This document shows, piece by piece, positions 1 to 8,713 of a stretch of 64,000 nucleotides of DNA; the stretch's first letter is position 1; the number at the start of each line of letters is the position of its first letter. The stretch spans positions 1-64,000 of the forward strand of contig NZ_JBHSTP010000002.1 of NCBI RefSeq assembly GCF_042660285.1. Reading direction: 5' to 3'. The position numbers were made by a program, and so were the translations under genes. The notes beneath the pieces were generated by a model. It did not search any database. It worked only from the letters and a program-made list of their open reading frames with translations, and had not been told where the DNA came from. This DNA comes from Luethyella okanaganae (lineage in GTDB: Bacteria; Actinomycetota; Actinomycetes; Actinomycetales; Microbacteriaceae).

Positions 1-604
1 GCTTCTCTGCGACCCGCTGCACGAGCCGGGTCGTGGCCAGCGGCGCCGAGGGCGGCGGCTTCACGATCGCGGTGTTCCCAGCCAGCAGCGCATGCGGCAG
101 CGCCGAGGAGAGAATGCCGATGGGCCAGTTGAATGGGACGATGATCGTGACCACACCGAGCGGCTGATAGGCCACCTCCGTCGTGACAGGGATTCCGGGG
201 GCCACCGGCAGGATCCAGCATCGGTCGATCTCGTCGGAGAGCGCCGTCGTCTGGCGCGTCCGCCGCTCGAGCATCGACGTGTCGCGCAGCGATTCGGAGA
301 GGATCTTGCCGTTCTCGCGCGAGAGGATCCGCGCATCCTCGCTCCGGTCCACCTGGCTCACGACCACCGACTCAGAGATCAGTCGCGCCCGGTCCTGTGG
401 TGAGAGGGCGGCCCACAGCGGGAACGCCGCGGTCGCAGCCGCGACCGCGTCCGCGACGTCCTCCTTCGATGCGGACGCCGCACGGCCGACGATTTCGCCC
501 GACCTGCCAGGGTCGCCGACCGGCAGAGTCTCGGCCGTCCACCGCTCTTCACCGCCGATGAACAGCCCCGTACGTATGCACTCGCGTGCGGTGGTCTCTG
601 GCAT
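1..604 (-). CDS. Aldehyde dehydrogenase, amino-terminal part (runs off window)
   Basis: The visible 201 residues are the amino-terminal NAD-binding part of an aldehyde dehydrogenase, which would oxidise an aldehyde to its acid with NAD(P)+. The ATG at 604 follows an AGAGAGG-type ribosome site. Family features are the GD-type start of the core, the PFNWP block (PWN motif) and the following LAGNTAIVKPPPSAPL segment that contacts the cofactor. The catalytic Cys and Glu lie beyond the window edge, so activity cannot be judged. The gene diverges from the alcohol dehydrogenase at 933, which suggests alcohol to aldehyde to acid chemistry in one pathway. The substrate is unknown; a vanillin-type aldehyde is only an inference from the O-demethylase nearby. 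Confidence 0.85.
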   Translation of the reverse strand, partial: MPETTARECIRTGLFIGGEERWTAETLPVGDPGRSGEIVGRAASASKEDVADAVAAATAAFPLWAALSPQDRARLISESVVVSQVDRSEDARILSRENGKILSESLRDTSMLERRTRQTTALSDEIDRCWILPVAPGIPVTTEVAYQPLGVVTIIVPFNWPIGILSSALPHALLAGNTAIVKPPPSAPLATTRLVQRVAEK

Positions 605-932
605 CGGACCCCACCTCTCTCGCGTCTTCGCTCGACCGGTCGGGCGGACACCCGGCGAAAGATAAGTTTACTCCTATACATGTTTATATCTATACGTGTT
701 TATGGTAGATTCCACATTGTCGTCGGCGAGATCGTCCGGCCGACCCCGCAGACGTCGTCGGCGGCATCCGTGTCATTCGAAGGAGAGGCATGAGACGAGT
801 CGAGAAGCACCTCTCGATCAACGACCTCGTCGACGACCGCGGAATTGCGTGAGGGGCACGGCCACGATCTGACCCAGTCCATCGAAACCGCGCGACGCAT
901 CGCGCGGGCCTGAGACCGTGAGGAGAACAAGC
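605..932. promoter_or_regulatory. Divergent control region with two direct repeats
   Basis: This 328-base region separates the aldehyde and alcohol dehydrogenases. It holds two near-identical 13-base direct repeats, TATACATGTTTAT at 675-687 and TATACGTGTTTAT at 691-703, spaced 16 bases apart in an AT-rich patch that contrasts with the GC-rich surroundings. They are good candidates for a regulator-binding site serving both genes. At 790-852 there is a 20-codon reading frame (MRRVEKHLSINDLVDDRGIA) preceded by a GGAGAGG site. It could be a leader peptide, a gene remnant or chance; I cannot assign it. A second frame ending at 913 reads DLTQSIETARRIARA, vaguely like an old-yellow-enzyme piece, which is weak. 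Confidence 0.5.
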
Positions 933-1994
933 ATGAGAACCGTCGCCGTCACGAAGATCGGCAGCCTACGCGACCCAAACGAGTCCAGCTGTGGGCGGAT
1001 CGAGGTCGTCGACTTCCCACGACAGAACCTCGGGCCCGAGGATGTGCGCATCAGGGTCGCATACGCGGCGATCTGCGGATCGGATCCGCACGTCGCCGAA
1101 GGCTATTTCCGGAAGGACGTGCCCTTCGGGCTCGGCCACGAGGTGTCCGGCCTCGTGACGGAACTCGGGGAGCGCGCGACCAAGTTGGCGCTGTCGGTGG
1201 GCGACCGTGTCGCGTGCAACTTTCTCAGGTTCTGCGGTGGTTGCCGTCCGTGCCTCGACGGGCGGCAGCAGTTCTGCGAGCACACGCGAGACTACCGCCG
1301 CCCCGGCATGAGCGAGGAGGTGGTCTGGCACGAGTCTCAGGTGTACCGCCTTCCCGACAGCGTCAGCCTGCTGGAGGGATGTCTTCTTGAGCCCACCTCG
1401 ATCGCGGTGCGCATTGCAGACAAGGCGCGCATCCGCGTCGGCGATCGCGTGGCGATCTGCGGCGGCGGACCCATCGGCCAACTCGCCCTCCAGGTGCTCA
1501 AGATCGGCGGTGCGACGAGCCTCACCATGATCGAGCCGGTCGCCGAGCGTCGCGAGATGGCCCTGCGAGCCGGAGCCGAGCACGTCATAGACCCGACCGC
1601 CGAAGACCAGCTCACACGCATGCGTAAGCTGACCGACGATCGGGGCTACGACCTAGTGGTGGATGCCTCGGGATCCACGCGCGCAGTGCGCGGCTTGCTC
1701 GATCTCGCGGCGAAGGGCGGAACGGTCCTGTACGGCGCGATGTACCCGAACGACTACGAACTGCCCCTCAATCTCGCCGACTACCTCTATCAGCGCGAAC
1801 TCACGCTGACCGGCGTCTTCGTCGCGCCATATGCGTTCCCACGGGCGATGCAGCTCCTGCCGCAGCTGCAACTGACAGAACTGACCCAGGCGGTCTTCCC
1901 CCTCGAGGACGCGAGCGAAGCGTTCGAGGCGCACCTGAGCGGTCGCCACCCCAAGGTGGTCATCCGCTGCAACGATCTGGGAGACATCCGATGA
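933..1994 (+). CDS. Zinc-dependent medium-chain alcohol dehydrogenase
   Basis: This 353-residue medium-chain dehydrogenase oxidises a secondary alcohol or polyol with NAD(P)+. The ATG at 933 has AGGAG at 921-925; an upstream in-frame GTG at 918 overlaps that site and is less likely. The catalytic zinc ligands are Cys48 (ICGSD) and His69-Glu70 (GHE). The structural zinc lobe has Cys101, 104, 107 and 115. A Rossmann CGGGPIGQLALQVLK segment follows. The LEPTSIA segment matches the sorbitol/threonine dehydrogenase branch. It is followed 28 bases later by the SDR at 2023, probably co-transcribed. The substrate cannot be read from the sequence. Confidence 0.88.
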   Translation: MRTVAVTKIGSLRDPNESSCGRIEVVDFPRQNLGPEDVRIRVAYAAICGSDPHVAEGYFRKDVPFGLGHEVSGLVTELGERATKLALSVGDRVACNFLRFCGGCRPCLDGRQQFCEHTRDYRRPGMSEEVVWHESQVYRLPDSVSLLEGCLLEPTSIAVRIADKARIRVGDRVAICGGGPIGQLALQVLKIGGATSLTMIEPVAERREMALRAGAEHVIDPTAEDQLTRMRKLTDDRGYDLVVDASGSTRAVRGLLDLAAKGGTVLYGAMYPNDYELPLNLADYLYQRELTLTGVFVAPYAFPRAMQLLPQLQLTELTQAVFPLEDASEAFEAHLSGRHPKVVIRCNDLGDIR

Positions 1995-2022
1995 TGGAAC
2001 CTGGCTACAGGAAGGAAAGCAC

Positions 2023-2796
2023 ATGCGATTGAACGGAAAGGTCGTGATCGTCACCGGCGGAGCTGGCGGCATCGGCCGGGCGACCGTGCGCAAACTCGTG
2101 GCGGAGGGGGCTCGCGTCGTCGTCGCCGACCTGGCGCTGGACCAGGCCCAGGCGGTTGTCGACGAGGTGGGGGCGGACGCGGCCATAGCAGAACGCGTCG
2201 ACGTCTCGGTCTTCGCCGAGGTCGAGGCACTCGTCGCGCGCGCGGTCGAGGCCTTCGGGCGACTCGACGTGATGTTCAACAACGCGGGCATCGCCGGTGG
2301 GCGCCCCCTCCTCGAGCACGATCCGGAGCGAGACTACTTCCCGATGATCAGGATCGATCAGGACAGCGTCTATTTCGGCATCCTCGCGGCGGCCCGTCAG
2401 TTCGTCGCACAGGGCTCCCCCGGCGTGATCATCAGCACCTCGTCGATCTACGGCGAGTCCGCGGCCGAGAACGCCTTCGCGTATGGCGCGGCGAAGGCCG
2501 CCGTCATCTCCTTCACCCGCTCGGCCGCCTATGAGCTCGGCCCGCATGGCATCCGCGCCGTCGCGATCACGCCCGGGCGGGTCAACACCCCGATGATCCA
2601 GCGGCTGGGTCCCGAGCTGGGAAGCCTCTTCGCGGAGCAGCAGGCCAGCGGCAGGCTCACCGAGCCCGAGGAGATCGCCGACACGGTCGCGTTCCTCGCC
2701 TCGGATGAGGCTTCCGCCATCAACGGCACCGTCGTGCACGTCGACGACGGCTATTCGGTCTTCAAGCAGAGGTTCGCTCCGCCGCGCTTCGACTGA
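2023..2796 (+). CDS. Short-chain dehydrogenase/reductase (SDR)
   Basis: This is a classical 257-residue SDR, an NAD(P)-dependent oxidoreductase acting on a hydroxyl or keto group. The cofactor motif TGGAGGIG is near residue 11 and NNAG near residue 86. The catalytic set is Ser in STSSIYGES and YGAAK. The carboxyl end (GTVVHVDDGYSVF) is the usual substrate-loop and C-cap of this family. Its ATG has a GGAAGGAAAG ribosome site. With the upstream zinc dehydrogenase and the divergent aldehyde dehydrogenase it forms a redox set for one carbon source. The acidic residues after the first beta-strand (VVVADLA) favour NAD(H). The substrate is not identifiable. Confidence 0.87.
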   Translation: MRLNGKVVIVTGGAGGIGRATVRKLVAEGARVVVADLALDQAQAVVDEVGADAAIAERVDVSVFAEVEALVARAVEAFGRLDVMFNNAGIAGGRPLLEHDPERDYFPMIRIDQDSVYFGILAAARQFVAQGSPGVIISTSSIYGESAAENAFAYGAAKAAVISFTRSAAYELGPHGIRAVAITPGRVNTPMIQRLGPELGSLFAEQQASGRLTEPEEIADTVAFLASDEASAINGTVVHVDDGYSVFKQRFAPPRFD

Positions 2797-2983
2797 GTGC
2801 AGGACGGTCCGAGGGCCGGAGCGGGCCAGGAAGGCTTCCAGCGGGGTGTCGGCCGCCTGGAAAACCGTCACGGCGCAGAGCCCGCTCGACCGCGATCGCG
2901 CGTTGAGCGAACGGTCGCAGCAACCGCCGAGGCAACTGCTGTAGCGTTCGAATCATGGCCATCCTACGGAGGGAGAACATGCC

Positions 2984-3940
2984 GTGGAACTGCGCCACCT
3001 CTCATATGCCGTGCGCGTCGCGCAAGCGGGCTCGTTCTCTCGCGCCGCCGCCGATCTGCGCATGACCCAGCCGTCGTTGAGCGCCGCGATCGCCCAACTG
3101 GAGCGGGAGCTCGGTGCCCAGCTGTTCGAGCGCAGCACCCGAGGGGTGTCGCTCACCGCCACGGGAGCCTACGTCGTCCGTCAAGCGCAGCGTATGCTCC
3201 GCGACGTCGAGGGCATGCGCGACACGGTGCGGTCGATGGTCAGTGGCACAGCTGGCTCCCTCACGCTCGGTCTGGTGCCGGTTCTCGCATGGCAGTTCGG
3301 GCCGAGCGTCATGCGAGCGTTCACGGCCGCCTCACCTGACGTCGTGCTCTCGTTGAGCGAGCGCAATGTCAGTGAGGTGATCGAGCTGCTCCTCGAAGGG
3401 GTGGTCGATGTGGGCCTCGTGGCGACAGCGTCGACCGCGCACCTGCGCGACTTTCACCGGGATGTCCTCGTGGTGGAGCATCTCGGAACGGTCGATCTGA
3501 TCGCGGCACTGCCGGACCGCTATGCGAGCAGCCCAGACCCGATCCGGCTCGCCGACTTCGCCCACGAGGAGATCGCGCTCCCGCCCCCGTCCGCCCGCAC
3601 CTACGGCCTGCGTGCCGGACTCCTGCGTGCGTTCGATCTCGCCAACCTCCCGACGCCGCGGATACGCGACGTCCCCTCCCTGTTCGAGGCGATCCCGCTT
3701 GCGATGGCAGGAATCGCCGTCAGCATCATTCCCGAGGGCATGCGCGATGCCATCACCTCGCCCGAGCTCGCGCTGCGCTGCATCATCGACGGTCCGGAGC
3801 CGCTCGACATCTCGCTGTTGCATCGGCCGGGTCGCGCTGTGACGCCGTCCGTGCAGAAGTTCGCGCTCGTCGCACGCGAGGTCGCACGCGCGGGAGGCCT
3901 CGCGGCATCCTCAACGCAAGCCGATGACGTCGAGGTCTGA
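2984..3940 (+). CDS. LysR-family transcriptional regulator
   Basis: This is a 318-residue LysR-type regulator with an amino-terminal winged helix-turn-helix (residues 1-60, GSFSRAAADLRMTQPSLSAAI) and a periplasmic-binding-like effector domain. GTG at 2984 is chosen because the LysR fold starts with MELRHLSY. GGAGG sits at 2968-2972, and an ATG at 2979 is in another frame. It follows the dehydrogenase pair in the same direction and converges on the hydrolase gene, overlapping its 3' end by 30 bases. It probably controls the surrounding catabolic genes in response to a pathway intermediate. Its target could be the direct repeats at 675-703. Confidence 0.85.
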   Translation: MELRHLSYAVRVAQAGSFSRAAADLRMTQPSLSAAIAQLERELGAQLFERSTRGVSLTATGAYVVRQAQRMLRDVEGMRDTVRSMVSGTAGSLTLGLVPVLAWQFGPSVMRAFTAASPDVVLSLSERNVSEVIELLLEGVVDVGLVATASTAHLRDFHRDVLVVEHLGTVDLIAALPDRYASSPDPIRLADFAHEEIALPPPSARTYGLRAGLLRAFDLANLPTPRIRDVPSLFEAIPLAMAGIAVSIIPEGMRDAITSPELALRCIIDGPEPLDISLLHRPGRAVTPSVQKFALVAREVARAGGLAASSTQADDVEV

Positions 3941-4909
3941 AGGCACAAGAAACCGGCCCGAGAAGGCGCCCCCCTCCCGCTCCCACAGCACGCCGGGCGA
4001 CGAGCGGGGCACGAGGTGGTGCAGTGCGAGCTGACGCGCACCCGCGGCCTCCGCGATCACGACCGCATCGCGCGGAGACGTATGGGCGGCGTAGTGATGA
4101 TCCCGAATCGCGCGGGCCGATTCATCTCTCATGCGCCCGTACTGTTCCTCGACCCACTCGAAGTCGAGGGCCTCGTGCAGTAGGAGGTCGGCATCGCAGG
4201 CCAGTCGCACCATGTTGTCGGTCGGTCCGGTGTCGCCCGAGATGGCGACGGAGCCGCCCTCTGTTTCGAACAGAAAACCGAACGCCGGTGCCATCGGGGC
4301 ATGCTTGACCAGTGTGGCCGAGACGCGAACAGCGTCATCCTCGTAGACGACGAAAGGCTCCATGTCGGGTGTCGGGTTGTCGTTGGGATGAAAGCCCACC
4401 GCGGTGGGAATGTCGACCTCGCGTGGCTCGAACCAGTCGAGGGGCGTCGGCCGCAACGAGTCGAACCGCCGATCGTTGATGTCGGTCGCGAAGCCGCGAA
4501 GCAGGAGCTCGACGCTGTCGCAGATGCCGGGAGTGGGGTTCTCCGGAAAGACCGGTTCGATGCCCCCCGTCGCGCGCACGCTCGCCGGCGGAAGCATCCC
4601 GCGCGGTCCCGGGCCGACGATCGGGATGCGGTGGGTGGGCGAGCTCGGCATGCGCATGATGCCGAAGACCATCAGAGCACCGAGATCGACGATGTGGTCG
4701 GAATGCAGATGGGTGATGAAGACCGCCCGGATGCCGCCCAGCGGTCGCCCCGCGCGCACCAGCTGTCTTCCGACGCCGGAACCCGCGTCCACGAGATAGG
4801 TGCGGTCGCCGACCACGACGGCCGTCGCGATGCCGGTCCTACTGCCATCGGCACTCCACACCGGCCCGCCCGCCGTGCCGAGGGCGATGACGTGAGGCGC
4901 AGTGCTCAT
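3911..4909 (-). CDS. Metallo-beta-lactamase-fold hydrolase (RNase Z/arylsulfatase-like)
   Basis: This is a 332-residue MBL-fold hydrolase. The di-zinc motif THLHSDH is at residues 66-72, a later GDTGPTDN supplies an Asp ligand, and a carboxyl HH-containing segment supplies the last ligands. The arrangement resembles the RNase Z / arylsulfatase / cyclic phosphodiesterase branch rather than beta-lactamases. It is the last gene of the ABC importer operon: its ATG overlaps the ATPase stop codon by 4 bases, implying translational coupling. It may hydrolyse the imported compound or an ester or lactone derived from it. No secretion signal is seen, so it acts in the cytoplasm. Confidence 0.8.
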   Translation of the reverse strand: MSTAPHVIALGTAGGPVWSADGSRTGIATAVVVGDRTYLVDAGSGVGRQLVRAGRPLGGIRAVFITHLHSDHIVDLGALMVFGIMRMPSSPTHRIPIVGPGPRGMLPPASVRATGGIEPVFPENPTPGICDSVELLLRGFATDINDRRFDSLRPTPLDWFEPREVDIPTAVGFHPNDNPTPDMEPFVVYEDDAVRVSATLVKHAPMAPAFGFLFETEGGSVAISGDTGPTDNMVRLACDADLLLHEALDFEWVEEQYGRMRDESARAIRDHHYAAHTSPRDAVVIAEAAGARQLALHHLVPRSSPGVLWEREGGAFSGRFLVPSDLDVIGLR

Positions 4910-5718
4910 GCCCGAACCACGCCGACGTTCTGAGTGACCGGACGCTTCGCCTGCTGGATGAGCTCGAACACCTCGGCGCGCAGCTCGCCGTAGCGCGGTA
5001 GGTTCTTCGTGTGGAGCTGGTGGCGCTCGGGGGGAAGATCGACGGCGATGTCCCGCGCGACCTTCGCAGGCGCGCCAGAGAGCACGATCACGCGGTCGCC
5101 CATGTACACCGCCTCGTCGATGTCATGGGTGACGAACAGCACTGTCATCTTCAGGCGGCGGCTCATCTCGAGAACGAGATCTTCCAGCTCGATGCGCGTC
5201 TGAGCGTCGACGGCCGCGAACGGCTCGTCCATCAGAAGCACGTCGGGTTGATAGGCCAGGCCTCGTGCGATCGCCGCGCGCTGCTGCATTCCGCCGGACA
5301 TCTCCCAAGGGTGTAGCTTGCCTTTGCCTGCCAGCCCCACGTTCGCGAGGGCCTCGGCGATGATCGCCGGGCGCTCGGCCTTGGGGAACTTCGCCTTGTG
5401 CAGAGGGAGCTCGACGTTCTTTTCGACAGTCATCCACGGCAGCAGGCTCCGAGAGTAGTCCTGAAAGATCACGGCGAGTTTCGCAGGCGGCTCCGTGACC
5501 GTCTCGCCCTCGAACACTACCCTGCCGCTCGACGGCGGGATGAGACCCGCGATGCACTTCAGGAGCGTCGTCTTTCCTGAGCCGGAGGGCCCGACCACGC
5601 AGACGAACTCACCCGTGTCGACGACGAAGTCGACGCCATCCAGGATCTCTGCACGAGTGTCATTCGTGACGTAGGCCTTGCCGAGCTCATTGACGGCCAG
5701 GATGTGGTTCTCAGCCAT
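4906..5718 (-). CDS. ABC importer ATPase, SsuB/TauB type
   Basis: This is the nucleotide-binding subunit (270 residues) of an ABC importer of the nitrate/sulfonate/taurine family. Walker A is GPSGSGKTT, the signature is MSGGMQQRAAIARG and Walker B is VLLMDEPF followed by the D-loop AAVD and the H-loop VTHDIDEAV. ATG at 5718 is preferred over GTG at 5730 because AAGGTG lies about 9 bases upstream of it. It is downstream of two permeases and a lipoprotein receptor. The 4-base overlap with the next gene ties the hydrolase to transport. Confidence 0.9.
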   Translation of the reverse strand: MAENHILAVNELGKAYVTNDTRAEILDGVDFVVDTGEFVCVVGPSGSGKTTLLKCIAGLIPPSSGRVVFEGETVTEPPAKLAVIFQDYSRSLLPWMTVEKNVELPLHKAKFPKAERPAIIAEALANVGLAGKGKLHPWEMSGGMQQRAAIARGLAYQPDVLLMDEPFAAVDAQTRIELEDLVLEMSRRLKMTVLFVTHDIDEAVYMGDRVIVLSGAPAKVARDIAVDLPPERHQLHTKNLPRYGELRAEVFELIQQAKRPVTQNVGVVRA

Positions 5719-5765
5719 ATGTGGTCTCACCTTCTCTTCTCGTGCCGGGGTGTGGTGCAGCCCGC

Positions 5766-6557
5766 TTACGCCGCCCCGGTCGCTTGCCGCATCGTGATCT
5801 GCCAGCGCAGCACCCGTCGCTCGACGATCACGAAGATCGAGGTCAGCGCATAGCCGAGCAGGCCAAGCATGATGGTGCCCGCCCAGGTCTGGGGCACGCG
5901 GAACAACTGCTGGGACTCAAGTACGAAGTAGCCGAGCCCGCGGGTGGCGCCGACCATCTCGCTGACGACGATGAGGATGATCGAGATTTGCAGCGAGATA
6001 CGATACCCCGCCACGATCTGCGGACCCGCGGCGGGCAGAACCACCTTGAGGATGTTCTGCCAGGGGCTGAGGCGATAGGAACGTGCCATGTCCCGCACCT
6101 GCGTGTCGACGCTGCGAACCCCGTCGATCGTGTTCAGGAGGGTGGGCCAGACGGCGCCGACCGCGATCAGCGCGATGCTCATCGAGTTTCCGAGCCCGAA
6201 CAGCACGAGCACGATCGGGATCAGGGCGGGGGAGGGGAGGGATCGCAGGAAGTTGATGATCGGTGCCAGAAATGCCCGGAGCACGGGGCTCCGGCCGAGG
6301 ATCACCCCGAGGACGGTGCCGACGACGAGCGCGATCACCAGGCCGATGGCGAAGTTCGCCAGAGTAGGGAGGAGATCCTTCGTCAGACGCGGGCCGAAGA
6401 TCCATTGGCCGACGATCTCCTCGACGATCTCTGACAGCGGGGGGTAATAGAGGGAGGGATTCGCCTGGCTCGTGAACCACCACAGGAGCACGATCGCGAG
6501 GGGGAGCCATGCCCGCAGGAAGAACGATCGCAGATGGAAGAGCGCCGTGTTCATCAT
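5766..6557 (-). CDS. ABC importer permease, SsuC/TauC type (second subunit)
   Basis: This is a 263-residue inner-membrane permease with about six helices. The cytoplasmic coupling segment (DTQVRDMARSYRLSPWQNILKVVLPAAGPQIVAG) is the EAA-like loop that contacts the ATPase, and it places the protein in the BPD_transp_1/SsuC group. The start codon overlaps the stop of the preceding permease by 4 bases. With that paralogue it would form a heterodimeric pore, which is less common than the homodimers of most SsuABC/TauABC systems. The substrate is not identifiable. Confidence 0.87.
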   Translation of the reverse strand: MMNTALFHLRSFFLRAWLPLAIVLLWWFTSQANPSLYYPPLSEIVEEIVGQWIFGPRLTKDLLPTLANFAIGLVIALVVGTVLGVILGRSPVLRAFLAPIINFLRSLPSPALIPIVLVLFGLGNSMSIALIAVGAVWPTLLNTIDGVRSVDTQVRDMARSYRLSPWQNILKVVLPAAGPQIVAGYRISLQISIILIVVSEMVGATRGLGYFVLESQQLFRVPQTWAGTIMLGLLGYALTSIFVIVERRVLRWQITMRQATGAA

Positions 6558-7366
6558 GCCGTCACCCGCTCTCGCTGCGAGGCGTGCCAGAAGAGAACGG
6601 GCCGGTTCAGAGCCGCGAGGATTCCGTTGAACGCGATGCCCAGCAAGCCCATCGCCACTATCAGTGCGTACATCCTGTCGATCAGCCCGTTGATCTGGCT
6701 GGTGGAGAGCATGGCCCCGAGACCCGGGATACCGACGATGTACTCGGTGACGATGGCCACCACGAGCGCGATGGTGATCGAGATGCGCAGGCCCGTCATG
6801 GCGAACGGCGTCAGGCTCGGCACGACGATGCGCGTCGTGCGCTGCCAGGAGGTGAGTCGATAAACGCGTGCCATGTCGAGCGCTGTTCCCGAGACCTCAC
6901 GGAGACCGTAGACGAGCTGGGTCAGCATCGGCCAGAGCGCCGCGAAGACGACGAGGAAGAGCTCCACGGTCTTGGTCGGTCCCCACAGGAGGATGGTGAG
7001 CGGAATGAGAGCGACGGGCGGGATCGGCTTTAGAAACTCGAGCGGGAACCACGTCGACTCACGGAAGAGGAGGCTGCGGTGAATCGCCATCGCAAGCGGC
7101 ACGGCGATGACGATCACCGTCACCACGCCGATCAGAGCGACCAGCACGGTGTTCAGGACAGCTACCCAGAAGTCGAGCGATGTCAAGAGCTGGCCGAACG
7201 TCACGGCGACCTCGCCAGGAGGTGGCACGGCATTCGGCGACAGGGCCCCCGTCGCACTTGCGATCCACCAGATCGCGATGATGGCGGCGAGTCCGACGAC
7301 CCCGAGAAAGGCCTCCGTGCGCCGTGAGAGACCGCCCTTCAGGTGGCCGGCGCTCATGCGTCCCAT
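6554..7366 (-). CDS. ABC importer permease, SsuC/TauC type (first subunit)
   Basis: This 270-residue membrane permease is paralogous to the next gene. The ATG at 7366 has a good GGAGG six bases upstream, so upstream in-frame codons are not needed. The EAA-like loop is SGTALDMARVYRLTSWQRTTRIVVPSLTPFAMTG, and about six membrane helices are visible. It lies 100 bases downstream of the lipoprotein gene and overlaps the second permease by 4 bases. Two different permeases in one operon suggest an asymmetric channel. Confidence 0.87.
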   Translation of the reverse strand: MGRMSAGHLKGGLSRRTEAFLGVVGLAAIIAIWWIASATGALSPNAVPPPGEVAVTFGQLLTSLDFWVAVLNTVLVALIGVVTVIVIAVPLAMAIHRSLLFRESTWFPLEFLKPIPPVALIPLTILLWGPTKTVELFLVVFAALWPMLTQLVYGLREVSGTALDMARVYRLTSWQRTTRIVVPSLTPFAMTGLRISITIALVVAIVTEYIVGIPGLGAMLSTSQINGLIDRMYALIVAMGLLGIAFNGILAALNRPVLFWHASQRERVTA

Positions 7367-7466
7367 CGGTTTCCTCCGCTCTTCTCGGACATCGCGTCTC
7401 ACTCGGGTTGGACGTGGTGGGTGGGCCCCGGCGGCGGGAACGAACCCGCCGCCCGGGGCGCTCGCC

Positions 7467-8486
7467 TCACGGGAGCCAGACGATGTCTGCGGCGTCGTGC
7501 TCAGCCTTGATAAGGCCGACCTTGAGCATCGCGTCCACCATGGATTGGATGTCGGCTGGCTGGACTTCGCCCACGAAGGCCGGGAGGTTCACCTTCTCGG
7601 AGGTGGTCTTGTCAAGCTGGAGTCTGCTCACCAGCAGGGCGCGCACCGCGTCGGGATTGTCCTGCGCGTACCGGTTGGCTTCGATCATCGCGCTGCGCAT
7701 CCGCTCGGCGACCCCCGCGTTCTTGGCGAGGTAGTCCGAGCTCGCCACGAGCACTGCGTCGGTGAACCCTACCGGTATGGCATCGACGCCCTTCGCGTGG
7801 TAGGCGTTGAACGCTGCGGTGAATCCTGCGTCCCGCGCGGACGCCGTGAAGGGCTCGGACATGATAGCCGCGTCGATCTGTCCCGACTCCAATGCCGGCA
7901 GCAGCTCGCTGAGGCTCATGACGACCCAGTTGATGCCGTCTTTGGCGCCGCCGTCCGCGAGGTAGTTGGCCATCACGCCGACGTAGGGCCCGGAGCCCAC
8001 GGCGCTGGTCGCGACCGTCTTCCCCTCGAGATCCTTGGGGCGCTTGACGGTGCTCCCCTTCGGCACCATGACCTGGTTGGTGCCGATGCTCGGGTCGTCC
8101 TGTTCGGCCTGAACACCAGCGACGATCTGAATCGGCATGTTCTGGTCGACCGCCGTGATGACCGGCGCCGTCGCGGCATTCGCGAACTGCATCTGGCCGT
8201 TCAGCAGAGCGGGGGCGGATGCGGCGAAGTTCGGCGACTGGGTGATCGTGACATCCAGCGCGTACTTCTCGAAGATGCCCTGTTCATCGGCGATCCACAG
8301 GGGAACGGCGGCCGTCGTGAACACCGCGCCGACGGTCAGCGCCACCGCCTCCATCGGCTTGTCACTGCTGGCGCCGCCGGACGGGGTGGGCTCGGCACCG
8401 CCGGGACTGCACGCGCTGACCACCAGCGCGATGGAGGCGATCGTGGCGACCACGCCACCTCGTCGAGACAACATAGATCTGTTCAT
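7467..8486 (-). CDS. ABC importer substrate-binding lipoprotein (SsuA/NMT1-like)
   Basis: This is a 339-residue receptor of the NMT1/SsuA fold. The ATG at 8486 has GAGGAG about seven bases upstream. A signal peptide ends in the lipobox LVVSAC, so Cys26 would be lipidated and the protein anchored outside the membrane. The family binds taurine, sulfonates, nitrate, pyrimidine precursors or aromatic acids. The binding pocket cannot be read by eye. Being first in the importer operon and lying just downstream of the O-demethylase operon suggests a methoxylated aromatic ligand, but this is inference only. Confidence 0.85.
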   Translation of the reverse strand: MNRSMLSRRGGVVATIASIALVVSACSPGGAEPTPSGGASSDKPMEAVALTVGAVFTTAAVPLWIADEQGIFEKYALDVTITQSPNFAASAPALLNGQMQFANAATAPVITAVDQNMPIQIVAGVQAEQDDPSIGTNQVMVPKGSTVKRPKDLEGKTVATSAVGSGPYVGVMANYLADGGAKDGINWVVMSLSELLPALESGQIDAAIMSEPFTASARDAGFTAAFNAYHAKGVDAIPVGFTDAVLVASSDYLAKNAGVAERMRSAMIEANRYAQDNPDAVRALLVSRLQLDKTTSEKVNLPAFVGEVQPADIQSMVDAMLKVGLIKAEHDAADIVWLP

Positions 8487-8597
8487 ACCGGGACTCCTCA
8501 TCGTGTACCAGCGCGGGCCAGATCGACTGGCCACCTCGACGCGCCTTTGCGTCTCACCAGCATCCGCGCGGGAGCGACGGCGAGGAAGACGCCAATC

Positions 8598-8628
8598 GAC
8601 TATGAGCGATATAGATGTCGTCTATAGC
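8598..8628. promoter_or_regulatory. Imperfect palindrome upstream of the importer operon
   Basis: An AT-rich imperfect palindrome has outer arms CTATGAGCGA and TCGTCTATAG around 8600-8626. It lies about 115 bases upstream of the lipoprotein start, in an otherwise GC-rich spacer. It also contains a TATAGA-type hexamer usable as a -10 element on the minus strand. It is a plausible operator/promoter for the importer genes. Confidence 0.4.
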
Positions 8629-8713
8629 CGAGAAGTCGACCCCGCCTCGGCGGCGGGTTCCACATCGGAGAGGCACAAGTCGGCGATCACGGTGGAGGCG
8701 CAGAAGGCGCGTC

